From positions 1,860,001-1,924,000 of the forward strand of contig BPJS01000001.1 of the NCBI GenBank assembly GCA_026004735.1: a DNA stretch of 64,000 bases, given 5' to 3'. This document shows, in pieces, positions 9,552-19,031 of the stretch; the stretch's first letter is position 1; each line of letters opens with the position of its first letter. A program made the translations under genes and the position numbers. The notes under the pieces were generated by a model that saw only the letters and a list, made by a program, of their open reading frames with translations, was not told the DNA's origin and did not search any database. The DNA is from Isosphaeraceae bacterium. Its GTDB lineage: Bacteria; Planctomycetota; Planctomycetia; Isosphaerales; Isosphaeraceae.

Positions 9552-10907
9552 ATGAGGCGGCGACCGCTCGATCCTCGTCAACCGGACGCCTGGCAGCCCT
9601 ATGAGCCGGATGGTTCGCGGGGCTGGGGGATCGCCGAGGTGGCGCACCTGCACCGTCGCGCCGGTTTCTTGGCGACCTGGGAAACCCTGCAACGCGACCT
9701 GGCCGAAGGGCCGGCCGCGGCGGTCGGCCGCTTGTTGGAGGGCGAGCCTCGCAGCCTCGATGGGCAGTCCGCCAGCGCGTTCGAAAGCGACCAGGACGCG
9801 CTGGCGCGTCAGGCGGCTGCATCGGGCCAGCTTGCTCTGGCTCAGGCAGCCTGGCTGCATCGGATGATCCATACGCCCCATCCGCTGCGGGAGCGGATGA
9901 CGCTGTTTTGGCACAACCATTTCGCCACCTCGCAGGCCAAGGTCAACAACCTAGCCTTGATGGTCCGGCAGAATGCGACGCTCCGGGCGCACGCCCTGGA
10001 GCGGTTTGGCCCGATGCTCAAGGCGATTGGCCGCGACCCGGCGATGTTGATTTGGCTGGATGCGACGGTCAGCCGCAAGTCGCGGCCCAACGAGAATTAC
10101 GCCCGTGAAGTGATGGAACTCTTCACCTTGGGCCGGGGCCACTATTCCGAGCGCGACATTCGTGAAGCCGCCCGGGCGTTCACGGGTCGTTTCGTCGAGG
10201 GTGATCTCTGCCGCGAAGTGGAGTCGCAGCACGACTCGGGCGAGAAGACGATCCTGGGTCGAACCGGCCGATTCGACGGGGACGACGTGGCCGATCTCTT
10301 GCTCGAACAGCCGGCGTGCGGCCGGTTTCTGGCCCGCAAACTCGCAGCGTTTTTCCTGGACGAAACCCGAGAGTGGGAAGACGAGTCGGTTGGGCCGCTG
10401 GCCGAGCGGCTGCGGGCGACCGATTACGACATCGGCGATGCGGTGGGGTTGATCCTCCGCTCGCGGTTGTTTTATGAGCCGGCCCTGCGTAGACGGCGGG
10501 TCAAGAGTCCGGTCGAGCTAACCGTCGGGGCGGTCCGTGCGCTCGAGGTGGTGCGGCCTACGGTCTCGACTCGGGCGCTGGCCGCGGCGTGCGAGCGGAT
10601 GGGGCAATCGCTTTATCAGCCGCCGAACGTGGCGGGCTGGCCCGGGGGTTCGGCCTGGCTCACGACGACGGCGCTGGTCGCCCGGGCTAACTTCGCGGCC
10701 GCGCTGATCCACGGCGGCGATGGTCTGGGACCGGGACAGGATATCGACGGCCTGGCGCGGCGGCACGGCTCAAGCTCGCCGGGCGAACGCCAACGCTTCT
10801 TGAACCTGTTGCTGCTCGGAGAACCATCCCCGGCGGCTGGTTCGGCCGACGATGCCAAGGCCGAGGCCGTTGCGTTGCTGTCGTCACCCGAGTTTCAGGT
10901 GGCCTGA
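9552..10907 (+). CDS. DUF1800 family protein
   Basis: A 451-residue DUF1800 protein, a family abundant in planctomycetes and other PVC bacteria and nearly always encoded beside a DUF1501 protein. Seen here: HLHRRAGFLATWE near the N-terminus, FWHNHFATSQAKV, RQNATLRAHALERFGPML, and the PNENYAREVMELFTLGRGHYSERDIREAARAFTG core. The C-terminal part contains the family's YQPPNVAGWPGGSAWL segment. No signal peptide is obvious, although family members are often surface-linked. The biochemical role is unknown. It lies 32 bases before the DUF1501 gene and is almost certainly co-transcribed with it. Confidence 0.93.
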   Translation: MRRRPLDPRQPDAWQPYEPDGSRGWGIAEVAHLHRRAGFLATWETLQRDLAEGPAAAVGRLLEGEPRSLDGQSASAFESDQDALARQAAASGQLALAQAAWLHRMIHTPHPLRERMTLFWHNHFATSQAKVNNLALMVRQNATLRAHALERFGPMLKAIGRDPAMLIWLDATVSRKSRPNENYAREVMELFTLGRGHYSERDIREAARAFTGRFVEGDLCREVESQHDSGEKTILGRTGRFDGDDVADLLLEQPACGRFLARKLAAFFLDETREWEDESVGPLAERLRATDYDIGDAVGLILRSRLFYEPALRRRRVKSPVELTVGAVRALEVVRPTVSTRALAAACERMGQSLYQPPNVAGWPGGSAWLTTTALVARANFAAALIHGGDGLGPGQDIDGLARRHGSSSPGERQRFLNLLLLGEPSPAAGSADDAKAEAVALLSSPEFQVA

Positions 10908-10939
10908 ACGCCTCACGGAGAGCTTCCCCCCTGGGAGTT

Positions 10940-12151
10940 ATGGCGATGCACCGGCGCGTTTTTTTGCAGTCGGCTCTGGGTTCGAGTGCACTGGTGAGTC
11001 TGGGTGCGACGGCGGTCCCGGCGTTTCTGGGGCGTTCGGCCTTGGCAGCGCGCGGCCGGGGCAACACCGATCGGGTCCTGGTCGTGATTCAACTGCTGGG
11101 GGGAAACGACGGGCTGAACACGGTCATCCCGTATCAGCAGGACGGCTACGCCCGAGCGCGGCGGTTGTTGCGTATTCCCGCGAGCCAGCTTGTGCGAATC
11201 GCCGATGGGATCGGGCTGCACCCAGGATTGACCCGGTTGGGCGAACTGATTGAGGGGGGACGGCTGGCGATCGTCCAGGGTGTCGGATATCCGAATCCGG
11301 ATCGGTCGCACTTTCGGTCGATGGAGATCTGGGAGACGGCGCGGACCGAAACCGGACCAGCAGCGCTCGAGACCGGCTGGCTGGGACGGCTTCAGGATGA
11401 ACAGGTGGCCGGCGGCTGGGGGCCGGCGCTCCACGTCGGAGGCCGGCAAACACCGTTGGCATTGCGGGCCAGACGGTCAGAAGCCGTCAGCCTCGAGGAC
11501 CTAGACGCGCTGGCGCTCCGCCCGGAGGTCCGTCAAACTGTGGGCGGATCGGCCCTGGAGGACGAGTCGGTCTTGTCGTTTGTCCGGCGGACCGCGTTGG
11601 CGGCGCAAGCGGCCAGCGAGCGTCTAGCGGCCGCGGCCAAGCCGGGAACCGAGGGGAAGGGGTATCCGGCGACGGGTCTGGGGCGGCGGTTGGAGCTGGT
11701 CGCGCGGTTGATTCGCTCTGATTTCGGTACCAGGGTCTTTTATACGACGCTTGACGGTTTTGACACCCATGCCAATCAATTGGGCGCGCACGCGGCTCTA
11801 TTGACCGAGCTGGGCGATGCGCTGGCTGCGTTCGATGCCGATCTGAAGGCGACCGGCGAGGCGGACCGGACGGCGGTTCTGGTCTTCAGCGAGTTTGGGC
11901 GGCGGGTGGCTGAGAATGCCTCGGCGGGCACCGACCACGGGGCGGCAGCACCGGTCTTTGTGGTCGGGCCGCTGGCGCGCTGCGGTTTGGTCGGCGCGCA
12001 TCCGAGCCTGGAAGACCTGGACGACGGCGATCTGCGGCATCACACGGACTTCCGCCGCATTTATGCGGCCGTGTTGTCGGATTGGCTGGGCACGCCGGCC
12101 GAGGCGGTGTTAGGTCCCGGTTTCGATCCGCTGGAACTCTTTCGGGCGTAA
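10940..12151 (+). CDS. DUF1501 family protein with Tat signal
   Basis: A 403-residue DUF1501 protein of the alkaline-phosphatase-like sulfatase superfamily, function unknown. The N-terminus HRRVFLQSALGSSALVSLGA is a twin-arginine-like signal (RRxFL), so export of the folded protein is expected. The family segments VIQLLGGNDGLNTVIPY, DRSHFRSMEIWETA, TTLDGFDTHANQL and VFSEFGRRVAENASAGTDHGAAAPVF are all present; these hold the putative metal ligands (Asp, His, His). The start at 10940 follows GGGAG. It forms a two-gene unit with the DUF1800 gene. Confidence 0.94.
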   Translation: MAMHRRVFLQSALGSSALVSLGATAVPAFLGRSALAARGRGNTDRVLVVIQLLGGNDGLNTVIPYQQDGYARARRLLRIPASQLVRIADGIGLHPGLTRLGELIEGGRLAIVQGVGYPNPDRSHFRSMEIWETARTETGPAALETGWLGRLQDEQVAGGWGPALHVGGRQTPLALRARRSEAVSLEDLDALALRPEVRQTVGGSALEDESVLSFVRRTALAAQAASERLAAAAKPGTEGKGYPATGLGRRLELVARLIRSDFGTRVFYTTLDGFDTHANQLGAHAALLTELGDALAAFDADLKATGEADRTAVLVFSEFGRRVAENASAGTDHGAAAPVFVVGPLARCGLVGAHPSLEDLDDGDLRHHTDFRRIYAAVLSDWLGTPAEAVLGPGFDPLELFRA

Positions 12152-12172
12152 GCCAGGGCGAGCCGCCCGGCT

Positions 12173-14399
12173 CTAGGCTGACTCAGACTGGGTCCGATAG
12201 GACCAGGGGCCGGCGCTTACGGCGAGGGACGAGGCGGGCGCGTAGGCCTGGAGGAAGGCGGTGTAGACGCGGTCGGTGTCGGCCCAAGTGGGCCACTGGC
12301 CGGCAGGCCGGTTGCGCAGGGCGGCCAGGAGCGTAGCTTCGTTGGAGCCGAGCTGGTGGTCGCGGGCGTAGTCGCCCAGGTCGTAGCGGGCCTGGGAAGT
12401 GGGATGGGGAAGCAGGGCGGCGTGCTGGTCGCGGCCGGAGCGAGTCCACTGGTCCCAGGTCCGGATCGGGCCGCGTTGGAGAAAGGCCCCCTGGCGGGGG
12501 ATGTGGTAGACGTTGAAGTCGGCGGAGAGGGTATCGAGCGTCTCGGGCGCGTTGGAGCGGAGCAGGTAAAGGGGGATGCGTTCGGGGCCGTTGAAGACGT
12601 TGGAACGGATGACACACTGGCGGCCGATCTGGTCGAGGAGCACGGCGGCGCCATGATCGAGGACGAAATTGAAGCGGATTTCGTGAAAGCCGCCGGGACC
12701 GTCGCCGGCTTCGGCGTGTTCGGTGCATTGGATGGCGCGGGGCTGGCCGCCGACGGCGTGGAGGAAGAGGCAGCCCTCGACGCGCTGGCAGTAGCTGGGG
12801 ATCGGGGAGCCGCTGATGATCGCGCCGAAGCCACGGCGGACGTTGGGGGCGATGTCGTTGGATTGGACGTAGAGGTTACCAGCCTGGGTTCCACCGGTCT
12901 TGATGAACGAGCCGAGGGGGTTGCGGGCGAAGACGTTGCCGGCGATCAGGCCACAACTGCGGAGTTGGACGCCGTGGCTGCCGCCGCGGAGGATCCAGTT
13001 GCCCCAGAGGGCGGCCTCGCCGACGCTGTTTTGCAGGTAGATGCTGTGGCTGTAGATGTTGCGTTGCGAGAAGTCGGCTTTGGTGTAGCCGCAGCGGTCG
13101 AAGACGCACTGGGAGATCGTCACGCGGCGGGCGCCGTGGCAGAACAGACCTTGGACCCGGTTGTTGTCGCGGGCGGCGTCGATCAGGATTGATCGCAGGA
13201 GGATGATCTCCTGGGTGGCGTGGTCGTCGCGGCTTTGGAACGAGGCGGTGGAGCGTTCGAGGACGCAGTCGTCGAGGACGACGGCGCGGGCGGCGGTGAC
13301 GAGGCCGACCTTGGCGTTTTGAAAGTGCAGGCGGCGGAGGATGAGGGGTCCGATCAGACGGGCGTGGCCGGTATGCCAGGCGATGGGGGGCTTGTCGCCG
13401 GGCGCAGTGATCAGCGGCCTGGCCGTGGGATCGGCGCCAAACGGGTCGTGCCAGTAGTCCTCGATCACGAGGCGATCGAGCTGGCCGGGCCGCCAGTGGG
13501 GCTTCCAGGTCGGTTCGGAGAAGCGATCGCCGCGGAGCAGTCGGATGGTGGCCGGCGCGGGCGGAGCCGCGCGGAGCTGGTCGAAGGCCTGGCTGACGGT
13601 CTGAAGTGGTCGGTCGGGGGTTCCGGGGTTGGTGTCCCGACCGCGTGAGGAGGAGACGTGGACGACGAGTCGGTTGCGGCCCAGCTCTGGGGCGGTGAAC
13701 CCATCGGGGCCGACCAGCGAGCGGTTGATCGCCGTCAGGGAGCCGAACGCGGTCGTGCGGTCCGACTGGTCGCGAAGCAAGGCGGCTGGCAGTTCGATGC
13801 GGGCTTCGGCGGCCAGAGTGACTGGCTCGCCCTCGATCAAGCCGTGGAGCACCCAGGCGGTGAGCGGGTCGGGGGGGGGGGGCGTCGGGAGCGGGCGGGT
13901 CGGTGAGGGTGAAGGTCTCGGTCCCCGGCGGGATGCCGGCTGCGGCCAGGCGGAACGAGTCGTAGTCGGCCTTCGGGTTGGAGAGGAAGATCCGGGCGGT
14001 CTGACCGCGGGGGACGGGATGGGGCAGGCGGAGGGTCAGTGCGGTGCCTGGGGTGAGAGTCAGCCAATACTCGTGGGAGCGGAAATCGGCGTAGGGGCCG
14101 GAGAGGTCGACCTGCCTGCCCTGATCGTCGACGTACGCGACCCGGGCCAGATAGCGGCCCTGGAAGCGGGCGCGGGGGGAGGGGTCGGGCCAGCACTGGT
14201 CGGCCGTGAGGGTCCAGTCCAAGGCCATGACGCCGAGGGGCCGAATCGGTCGATGGTTAACCGTCGCCCGCAGTCCGGCGAGCCAGCCCGGGCGCCAGTC
14301 GGGGGACTCGCAGGCACGCGGGGCCACGGGCGCTGTGAACAGGATCCGGACGAGGCGGCCGTCGAAGAGGATCTCGGCTTCGCGTGGAGCAAAGTTCAT
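12173..14399 (-). CDS. Right-handed beta-helix protein, reading frame broken at a poly-C tract
   Basis: One gene in two frames. The first part starts at 14399 and encodes about 173 residues of beta-sandwich-like sequence ending in LTDPPAPDAPPP. There the coding strand has 12 consecutive C (13882-13871). Read as is, translation passes into a low-complexity frame that runs to 12876. With 11 C the frame continues smoothly into the second part (from about 13852), giving about 741 residues. The second part has the repeated strands of a parallel beta-helix (VLDDCVLERS, ISQCVFDRCGY, IRSNVFNGP), as in surface polysaccharide-active proteins. No signal peptide or catalytic residues were recognised. A sequencing error, phase variation or a real mutation could each explain the break. 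Confidence 0.75.
13871..13882. repeat. Homopolymer of 12 G (12 C on the coding strand)
   Basis: Twelve uninterrupted G on the plus strand inside the beta-helix gene. Loss of one G restores a 2226-base open frame across 12173-14399. Such tracts are classic slipped-strand or polymerase-slippage sites and also classic places for sequence errors. Confidence 0.95.
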
Positions 14400-14495
14400 G
14401 GCAAGTGAGTCTCACGGTGCCGGAGTCGGCTGCTTGGCCACCGAAGACTAGATCATACGACGGACCGCTGAATCAGGTCGCGGGGTCAGAATCGG

Positions 14496-16091
14496 TCAGT
14501 GGCGGAAGTGGCGACGGCCGGTCAGGAGCATGGCCAGGCCGTGCTCGTCGCAGGCGGCGATAGTCTCGGCGTCACGTTTCGAGCCGCCGGGTTGGATGAT
14601 GGCGGTGACGCCGGCGGCGGCGGCCGCGTCGGGGCCGTCGCGGAAGGGGAAGAATGCATCGGAAGCAAGCACAGCGCCTTGGGCGCGCGGGCCGGCCTTT
14701 TGTACGGCGATCCGGACCGAGTCGAGCCGGCTCATCTGGCCTGCCCCGACACCGACGACCTGCCCGTCACGAGCCAGCACAATGGCATTTGATTTGACGG
14801 CCGCACAAACGCGCCAAGCGAAGTCGAGGTCGGCGCGTTCGGCCTCGGAGGGAGCGCGGCGGGTGGCGACCTCGGCGGCGGTGGGATCGTCGGCCAGGCG
14901 GTCCCAATCTTGAACGAGCAGCCCCCCCTCGATCCGCCGGAGATCATAGCCGGGCGGTCCGGGGTTCTCGGGACGAAGCGGAGTCCCCACGGCGACCAGA
15001 CGAACGCTCTGGCGCCAACTGGGCCGGGTGGTGAGCAGCTCGAGCGCCTCGGGGGAAAACTCCGGGGCGAGGATGCATTCGACAAACCGTCCTGGAGTCG
15101 CCAGACACTCGGCGGTCGCCCGGTCGACGGGGCGATTGAAGCCGACGATGCCGCCAAAGGCCGAGACCGGATCGCCATCCCAGGCGCGTTCCAGCGCGAC
15201 GGCCAGCTCGTCAGCCACGGCCGCGCCACAGGGGTTGTTGTGCTTAAGGACGACAGCCGCCGGTCGTGCAAACGACCGCACCAATCGCAACGCGCTATCG
15301 AGATCGAGGAGGTTGTTGTAGGAAAGCTCCTTGCCATGAAGCACGCGGGCCGAGGGCAGCGTGCCAGGAACCTGTGGTTCGTCGGCGTAGAACGCGGCTG
15401 ACTGATGGGGATTCTCGCCGTAGCGGAGCGAGCCGCGCTTGCGGAACGTGAGGCAGAGGCGGTCGGGGTAGGGATCGGCCTCGGGGGCTGGGGGTGCGAG
15501 GCGGTCCAGATAATCGCGGATCGCGGCGTCGTAGCGGGACGTCAAACGAAAGGCTTCGAGCATCAGGCGGCGAGAAAGTTCTGTAGAGATACCGCCGCGA
15601 TCGCGGAGCTGGTTTAGGAGCAGGGGATACTGGTCGGGGTGGGTTGCGACGACGACATGCGCCGCGTTTTTGGCCGCAGCGCGGATTAGGGCCGGCCCGC
15701 CGATGTCGATGTTCTCGATGGCTTCCTCGAGGGTGCAATCCGGGCGCGCGATTGTCTGCTCGAAGGGATAAAGATTGACGACCACCAGGTCAATCGGGAG
15801 GATGCCGTGGGCGTCGAGGGTGGCCAGGTCCTCGGGGACGTTGCGACGAGCCAGGATTCCGCCGTGAATCCGGGGATGGAGTGTCTTGACCCGGCCACCA
15901 AGAATCTGCGGCTGCCCGGTGTAGGCTGCGATTTCAAGGGCCGGGATCTCGGCTTTTTGAAGCTCGTGGTACGTTCCGCCGCTGGCCAGCAGCTCGACTC
16001 CCAGCGCGTGCAGCCCACGAGCCAGGTCGAGCAATCCCGTTTTATTGGAAACGCTGAGCAGCGCCCGGCGAATCCGGATCAAAGCGTCCAC
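14496..16091 (-). CDS. purH: Bifunctional AICAR transformylase / IMP cyclohydrolase PurH
   Basis: A 531-residue PurH catalysing the last two steps of IMP synthesis. The N-terminal IMP cyclohydrolase (MGS-like) domain shows ALLSVSNKTGLLDLA, ASGGTYHEL, GRVKTLHPRIHGGIL and VVVNLYPFEQTI. The C-terminal transformylase domain has RYGENPHQSAAFY, VLHGKELSYNNLLDLDSA, VLKHNNPCGAAV (the KH and NPCG active-site region) and the terminal HGLAMLLTGRRHFRH. The start at 16091 is a GTG with GAGGAGCG upstream. It follows the propeller gene in the same direction after 78 bases and is probably co-transcribed. Confidence 0.97.
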   Translation of the reverse strand: MDALIRIRRALLSVSNKTGLLDLARGLHALGVELLASGGTYHELQKAEIPALEIAAYTGQPQILGGRVKTLHPRIHGGILARRNVPEDLATLDAHGILPIDLVVVNLYPFEQTIARPDCTLEEAIENIDIGGPALIRAAAKNAAHVVVATHPDQYPLLLNQLRDRGGISTELSRRLMLEAFRLTSRYDAAIRDYLDRLAPPAPEADPYPDRLCLTFRKRGSLRYGENPHQSAAFYADEPQVPGTLPSARVLHGKELSYNNLLDLDSALRLVRSFARPAAVVLKHNNPCGAAVADELAVALERAWDGDPVSAFGGIVGFNRPVDRATAECLATPGRFVECILAPEFSPEALELLTTRPSWRQSVRLVAVGTPLRPENPGPPGYDLRRIEGGLLVQDWDRLADDPTAAEVATRRAPSEAERADLDFAWRVCAAVKSNAIVLARDGQVVGVGAGQMSRLDSVRIAVQKAGPRAQGAVLASDAFFPFRDGPDAAAAAGVTAIIQPGGSKRDAETIAACDEHGLAMLLTGRRHFRH

Positions 16092-16169
16092 GTTGAACCA
16101 GCGCTCCTCAGACCGAGGCGAACGATCAGAACCGACGCAGGCCCGAATCGGCCAGTCGCTTGGGATGGC

Positions 16170-17513
16170 TCAGGGCTCCTCGCCAAAGAGGTCATCCGGG
16201 GGCGGGGGGACGTTGGCCGGGGCGTCGGGGTTCGGTTCCGGGTCCGGGGATGGACTGAGTAGTTCGTCGGCATCGGACCGGAAACCCTCCGGAGGAACGG
16301 TTCCGAAGGCCGGCCAATTGGGATCGCGTAAGGGAGAAGGCTCGATCCGTCCGATTTCGCGGATCGCGTAGAGGATGCCGTCGGGGCTGACGAGGAACAG
16401 CCGGTCATGCTCGGTGTTGACGACCGGAATCGAGAGCTGGCGGATCGTCAAACCGGCACGCTGGACCGTGTCGCGGGCGGAGGCAACAATCTGGCCGGTC
16501 TGGCGATCGGCAATCTCGAGGTCGTGATTGGAGGTCGTCAGATAAATTCGGGTGGGAGAGGCAGCTCGGATCAAACGCGAATTGGTCTGAGAGTCGCCCC
16601 GGATCGTACCCTCCCGGCCATCGATGATGAGCAGCCGACCGTCGTCGTTGATCGCGACCACGTCGGTGCCGATCACCAGCGGTTGGGTGGAAATCGGAGC
16701 GCTGGTCGGGATGATCCAGCGGTTGGCGCCGGTGTACAGGTCGATGGCGTAGAGGTTGTAGTCGGCGCACGGCACGACGACCGTGCGGCGCCCGAGCGGG
16801 GTCAGGTGGCCGATGACGGGGCCTTGGGTCACGTAGCGGTAGAGCAGGGTGGGGCGTTCGTTTTTGTCGCGGCGGGTGGCCGCATAGACCCGGTTGTCCT
16901 CACTGCCGAAGACGACGACCTCGGGACTGATGATTGGCGCAGCATCGACAATTCCCTGGGTTTGCCAGGCCCAGGCGAATGAGCCGGGCGAGCGGCCGGG
17001 GACAGGGTTGTCCCTGGAGTGGTCGCGGGTCGTGTAGGCGACGATCTTGCCGGTGCGCAGCCCGACGGCGACGACTTCCTCGTCGGCAACGGTTCCGGTC
17101 GAGGGCATGGCCTCGAGGCGGACCGTCCAGAGGATGTGGCCGCTACCCCGCTCGAGGCAGTAGAGGGTGTCCTGAAGCGTGACGAAGACCTGATCGCTGT
17201 TGGTCGAAATATCGAAACCCAGGGTCGGACCCTCGCTCAACCGACGGCTCCAGAGTCGCCGGCCGGTGGCAGCATCGATGGCATGTACCAGACCGCGGTT
17301 GGTTTGGGCAAAGAGCGTGTTGTCGTGGAGGTTGGCGTGGTTAATCCGCTCGTCGACGTTGCCGACTGGCAGGGTCGTGGTCCACTCACGTTCGAGGCCC
17401 AGACGGGCCAGAGCGGTCCGGGTGGGGATCGAGTCACGGCCTGGGGCGACCTGGGCCGTGACGGGCAGGGCGGCCGTGGCGATCAGCCCGAGCGTCAGCA
17501 TCAGGCGTGGCAT
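16170..17513 (-). CDS. Secreted PQQ-type beta-propeller protein
   Basis: A 447-residue exported protein. The start at 17513 gives a signal peptide (MPRLMLTLGLIATAALPVTA, cleavage near TAQ-VA). The mature region holds repeated propeller blades with the Trp-containing signature of PQQ/BamB-like repeats: DAATGRRLWSRRLS, ERGSGHILWTVRLE, DLYTGANRWIIPTS and a degenerate DRQTGQIVASARD. This makes a scaffold or electron-transfer role likely, with no evidence for a bound cofactor. The C-terminus is a Pro/Asp/Glu-rich tail ending DDLFGEEP. It may belong to outer-envelope biogenesis like BamB, or be a quinoprotein-like paralogue. Confidence 0.8.
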   Translation of the reverse strand: MPRLMLTLGLIATAALPVTAQVAPGRDSIPTRTALARLGLEREWTTTLPVGNVDERINHANLHDNTLFAQTNRGLVHAIDAATGRRLWSRRLSEGPTLGFDISTNSDQVFVTLQDTLYCLERGSGHILWTVRLEAMPSTGTVADEEVVAVGLRTGKIVAYTTRDHSRDNPVPGRSPGSFAWAWQTQGIVDAAPIISPEVVVFGSEDNRVYAATRRDKNERPTLLYRYVTQGPVIGHLTPLGRRTVVVPCADYNLYAIDLYTGANRWIIPTSAPISTQPLVIGTDVVAINDDGRLLIIDGREGTIRGDSQTNSRLIRAASPTRIYLTTSNHDLEIADRQTGQIVASARDTVQRAGLTIRQLSIPVVNTEHDRLFLVSPDGILYAIREIGRIEPSPLRDPNWPAFGTVPPEGFRSDADELLSPSPDPEPNPDAPANVPPPPDDLFGEEP

Positions 17514-17632
17514 GGGGCGGACCTTTGGAGGATGAGGGCGCAAGATGGCCCGAGGGCGCGTCGATCTCTTCGCAAATCATCCTTCCCCACGAATGGCGGG
17601 GCGTCAAGCGTCGGCAACCCGACGAGGCTGAC

Positions 17633-18298
17633 TCAAGGGGGGAAAGAGGGTGAAGCGGCGGCCGGTTCGTCGTCGGTCCGGGCTGTGAAGAGGGGGAGGG
17701 TGGCCGGCTCGGGGTCGGCGCGGCGGGCCATGCAGTCGGGGCAGGCGTCGTCGTCGCCGTTGTAGGGACGGGCGCATTCGGCGCAGAGGCCCGCCGAGCG
17801 GCGTAGGGTCGGCAGGGAGGCGCGTAAGGCCGCGCCCTCCTTGGTGGTGGGGAAGCGTTCGGCGACACGGGCCGCCAGGACGGCGACATCGACGCCGACG
17901 GTGCCGCTCCGCATCCGGCGCATCAGGCGATCAAGGAACCAGCGGAGCAGACGGGCGTCGAGCGGGCCGCGTTGGGCGGCGTCGAGCCGCGGTGCGAGCT
18001 GGTCGTACCAGGCCAGCAGACCGTCGACGTCGCCGGCCTCCTGCGCGGCGAGCAAGCGTGCCTGGAGCTCGTCGACGGAAAGCTCGCGGGGCGGCGGGCT
18101 GGCGGGTGCGGCCGGCTCGGCCGATCCGGCTGGCTCGCCCAGTGTGCGGAGCTGAGCCAGATTCGAGGCGGCGAGCCGCTCGACGGCCTCGGTCAGGCGG
18201 CGAAGTTGGGCGGTGAGTTGTTGGAAGCCGAGTGCCGCAAGGATCAGGATTGCGGCCACCGAAGCTAGCGCCAGCGTGGCGAGGAACCAGGCGAGCAT
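17633..18298 (-). CDS. Membrane-anchored protein with C-terminal zinc ribbon
   Basis: A 221-residue protein with no family I can name. Residues 3-25 form a transmembrane helix, followed by a short coiled-coil-like stretch (LTAQLRRLTEAVERLAASNLAQL), a Pro/Ala linker and a helical domain at about 74-165 that may be a TPR-like helical bundle. A four-Cys knuckle follows (C172-x2-C175 and C186-x2-C189), typical of a small zinc ribbon, then a disordered acidic tail. The topology suggests an inner-membrane anchor with a cytoplasmic zinc-binding tail. It sits between the propeller gene and rimI on the same strand; the rimI terminator separates it from rimI. Confidence 0.7.
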   Translation of the reverse strand: MLAWFLATLALASVAAILILAALGFQQLTAQLRRLTEAVERLAASNLAQLRTLGEPAGSAEPAAPASPPPRELSVDELQARLLAAQEAGDVDGLLAWYDQLAPRLDAAQRGPLDARLLRWFLDRLMRRMRSGTVGVDVAVLAARVAERFPTTKEGAALRASLPTLRRSAGLCAECARPYNGDDDACPDCMARRADPEPATLPLFTARTDDEPAAASPSFPP

Positions 18299-18413
18299 GG
18301 TCGATCAAGGAATCGCTGCGGTTCTGCGGAACGATCCGATTGGACTGATTTTGAACGATCCGACGCGGATTCCCAAGGGGGTGCGCTTGAGCCTGGGGCG
18401 ATCGCGGTGAGTG

Positions 18414-18461
18414 ACAAAACGCAAAGCACCGCGGCGGATCGAGGCGATCGGCCGCGGTGCT
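18414..18461 (-). terminator. Rho-independent terminator of rimI
   Basis: On the minus strand, a perfect 11-base stem (AGCACCGCGGC at 18425-18435 with its complement at 18451-18461) encloses a further 5-base stem (18437-18441 with 18445-18449). It is followed by TTGCGTTTTGTC. Stem plus T-rich tail just after the rimI stop at 18489 fit an intrinsic terminator. This is the clearest one in the window. Confidence 0.85.
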
Positions 18462-18488
18462 CGAGGAGCGGTTGAAGCTGGATGACGG

Positions 18489-19031
18489 TTAGTTTCCGAA
18501 CTGGCGGGCGATGCGTGAGCTGCTGGCGGCCGGGAGCCGCGTGGGGTCGAGCAGGGCCTCGTCGTAGAGGTATTCCATGACGTAGGCGTCCTCGTTGGTG
18601 TCGGCGAAATGCTCGCGGAGGACCTCGGTGGCGCGGAAGCCCTGGACGCGGAAGAAGAGCTGGGCGTCGAGGTTGGTCTCGCGGACGGCCAGGACGATTC
18701 GGGTGCGGCGATGGCTGGAGAGCTTGCTGACCAATTTGGCGACCATCTGCCGGCCAATCCCGGCGCGGCGGAGCTGAGGGGCGACAGCGAAGTTGAGCAG
18801 TTGAAGCTTGGATTTGTGGAGCTCGTAGATCATGAAGCCGACGACGCGGTCGCCGTGTTCGGCGACCATGCCGATGCAGTTGCGTTGACGCAGAACGCGA
18901 AGAAACTCTTCTTCGCACCAGGGGTAATCGAAGCTGGCGTGCTCGATGGCGAGCACTTCCGGCATGTCCCTCCGGATCATCCAGCGGATGTGGACCCGGA
19001 CCTCGGGGGAGTGGATTGGGGCCATGCTCAT
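18489..19031 (-). CDS. rimI: Ribosomal-protein alanine N-acetyltransferase RimI
   Basis: A 180-residue GNAT-fold acetyltransferase, RimI type, transferring acetyl from acetyl-CoA to a protein N-terminus (ribosomal protein S18 in E. coli). Characteristic pieces are IEHASFDYPWCEEEFLRVLR, VGFMIYELHKSKLQLLNFAV, and the acetyl-CoA pyrophosphate loop PQLRRAGIGRQMV. VLAVRETNLDAQLFFRVQGF follows, with the conserved Asn and FYxxxGF-like pattern. AAGGAGG lies just upstream of paired ATGs at 19031 and 19025; I chose the first. It is followed by a strong intrinsic terminator and preceded by a 540-base gap, so it is probably monocistronic. Confidence 0.9.
   Translation of the reverse strand: MSMAPIHSPEVRVHIRWMIRRDMPEVLAIEHASFDYPWCEEEFLRVLRQRNCIGMVAEHGDRVVGFMIYELHKSKLQLLNFAVAPQLRRAGIGRQMVAKLVSKLSSHRRTRIVLAVRETNLDAQLFFRVQGFRATEVLREHFADTNEDAYVMEYLYDEALLDPTRLPAASSSRIARQFGN

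Noticed and set aside
12356..13192. 278-residue plus-strand frame inside the beta-helix gene
   Set aside because: Antisense to real beta-helix coding sequence; composition is Val/Gly/Asp-rich without family features.
12876..13852. Tail of the N-terminal beta-helix frame (residues about 174-507)
   Set aside because: Read past the C tract in the wrong frame it is Arg/Pro-rich noise overlapping the true beta-helix frame.
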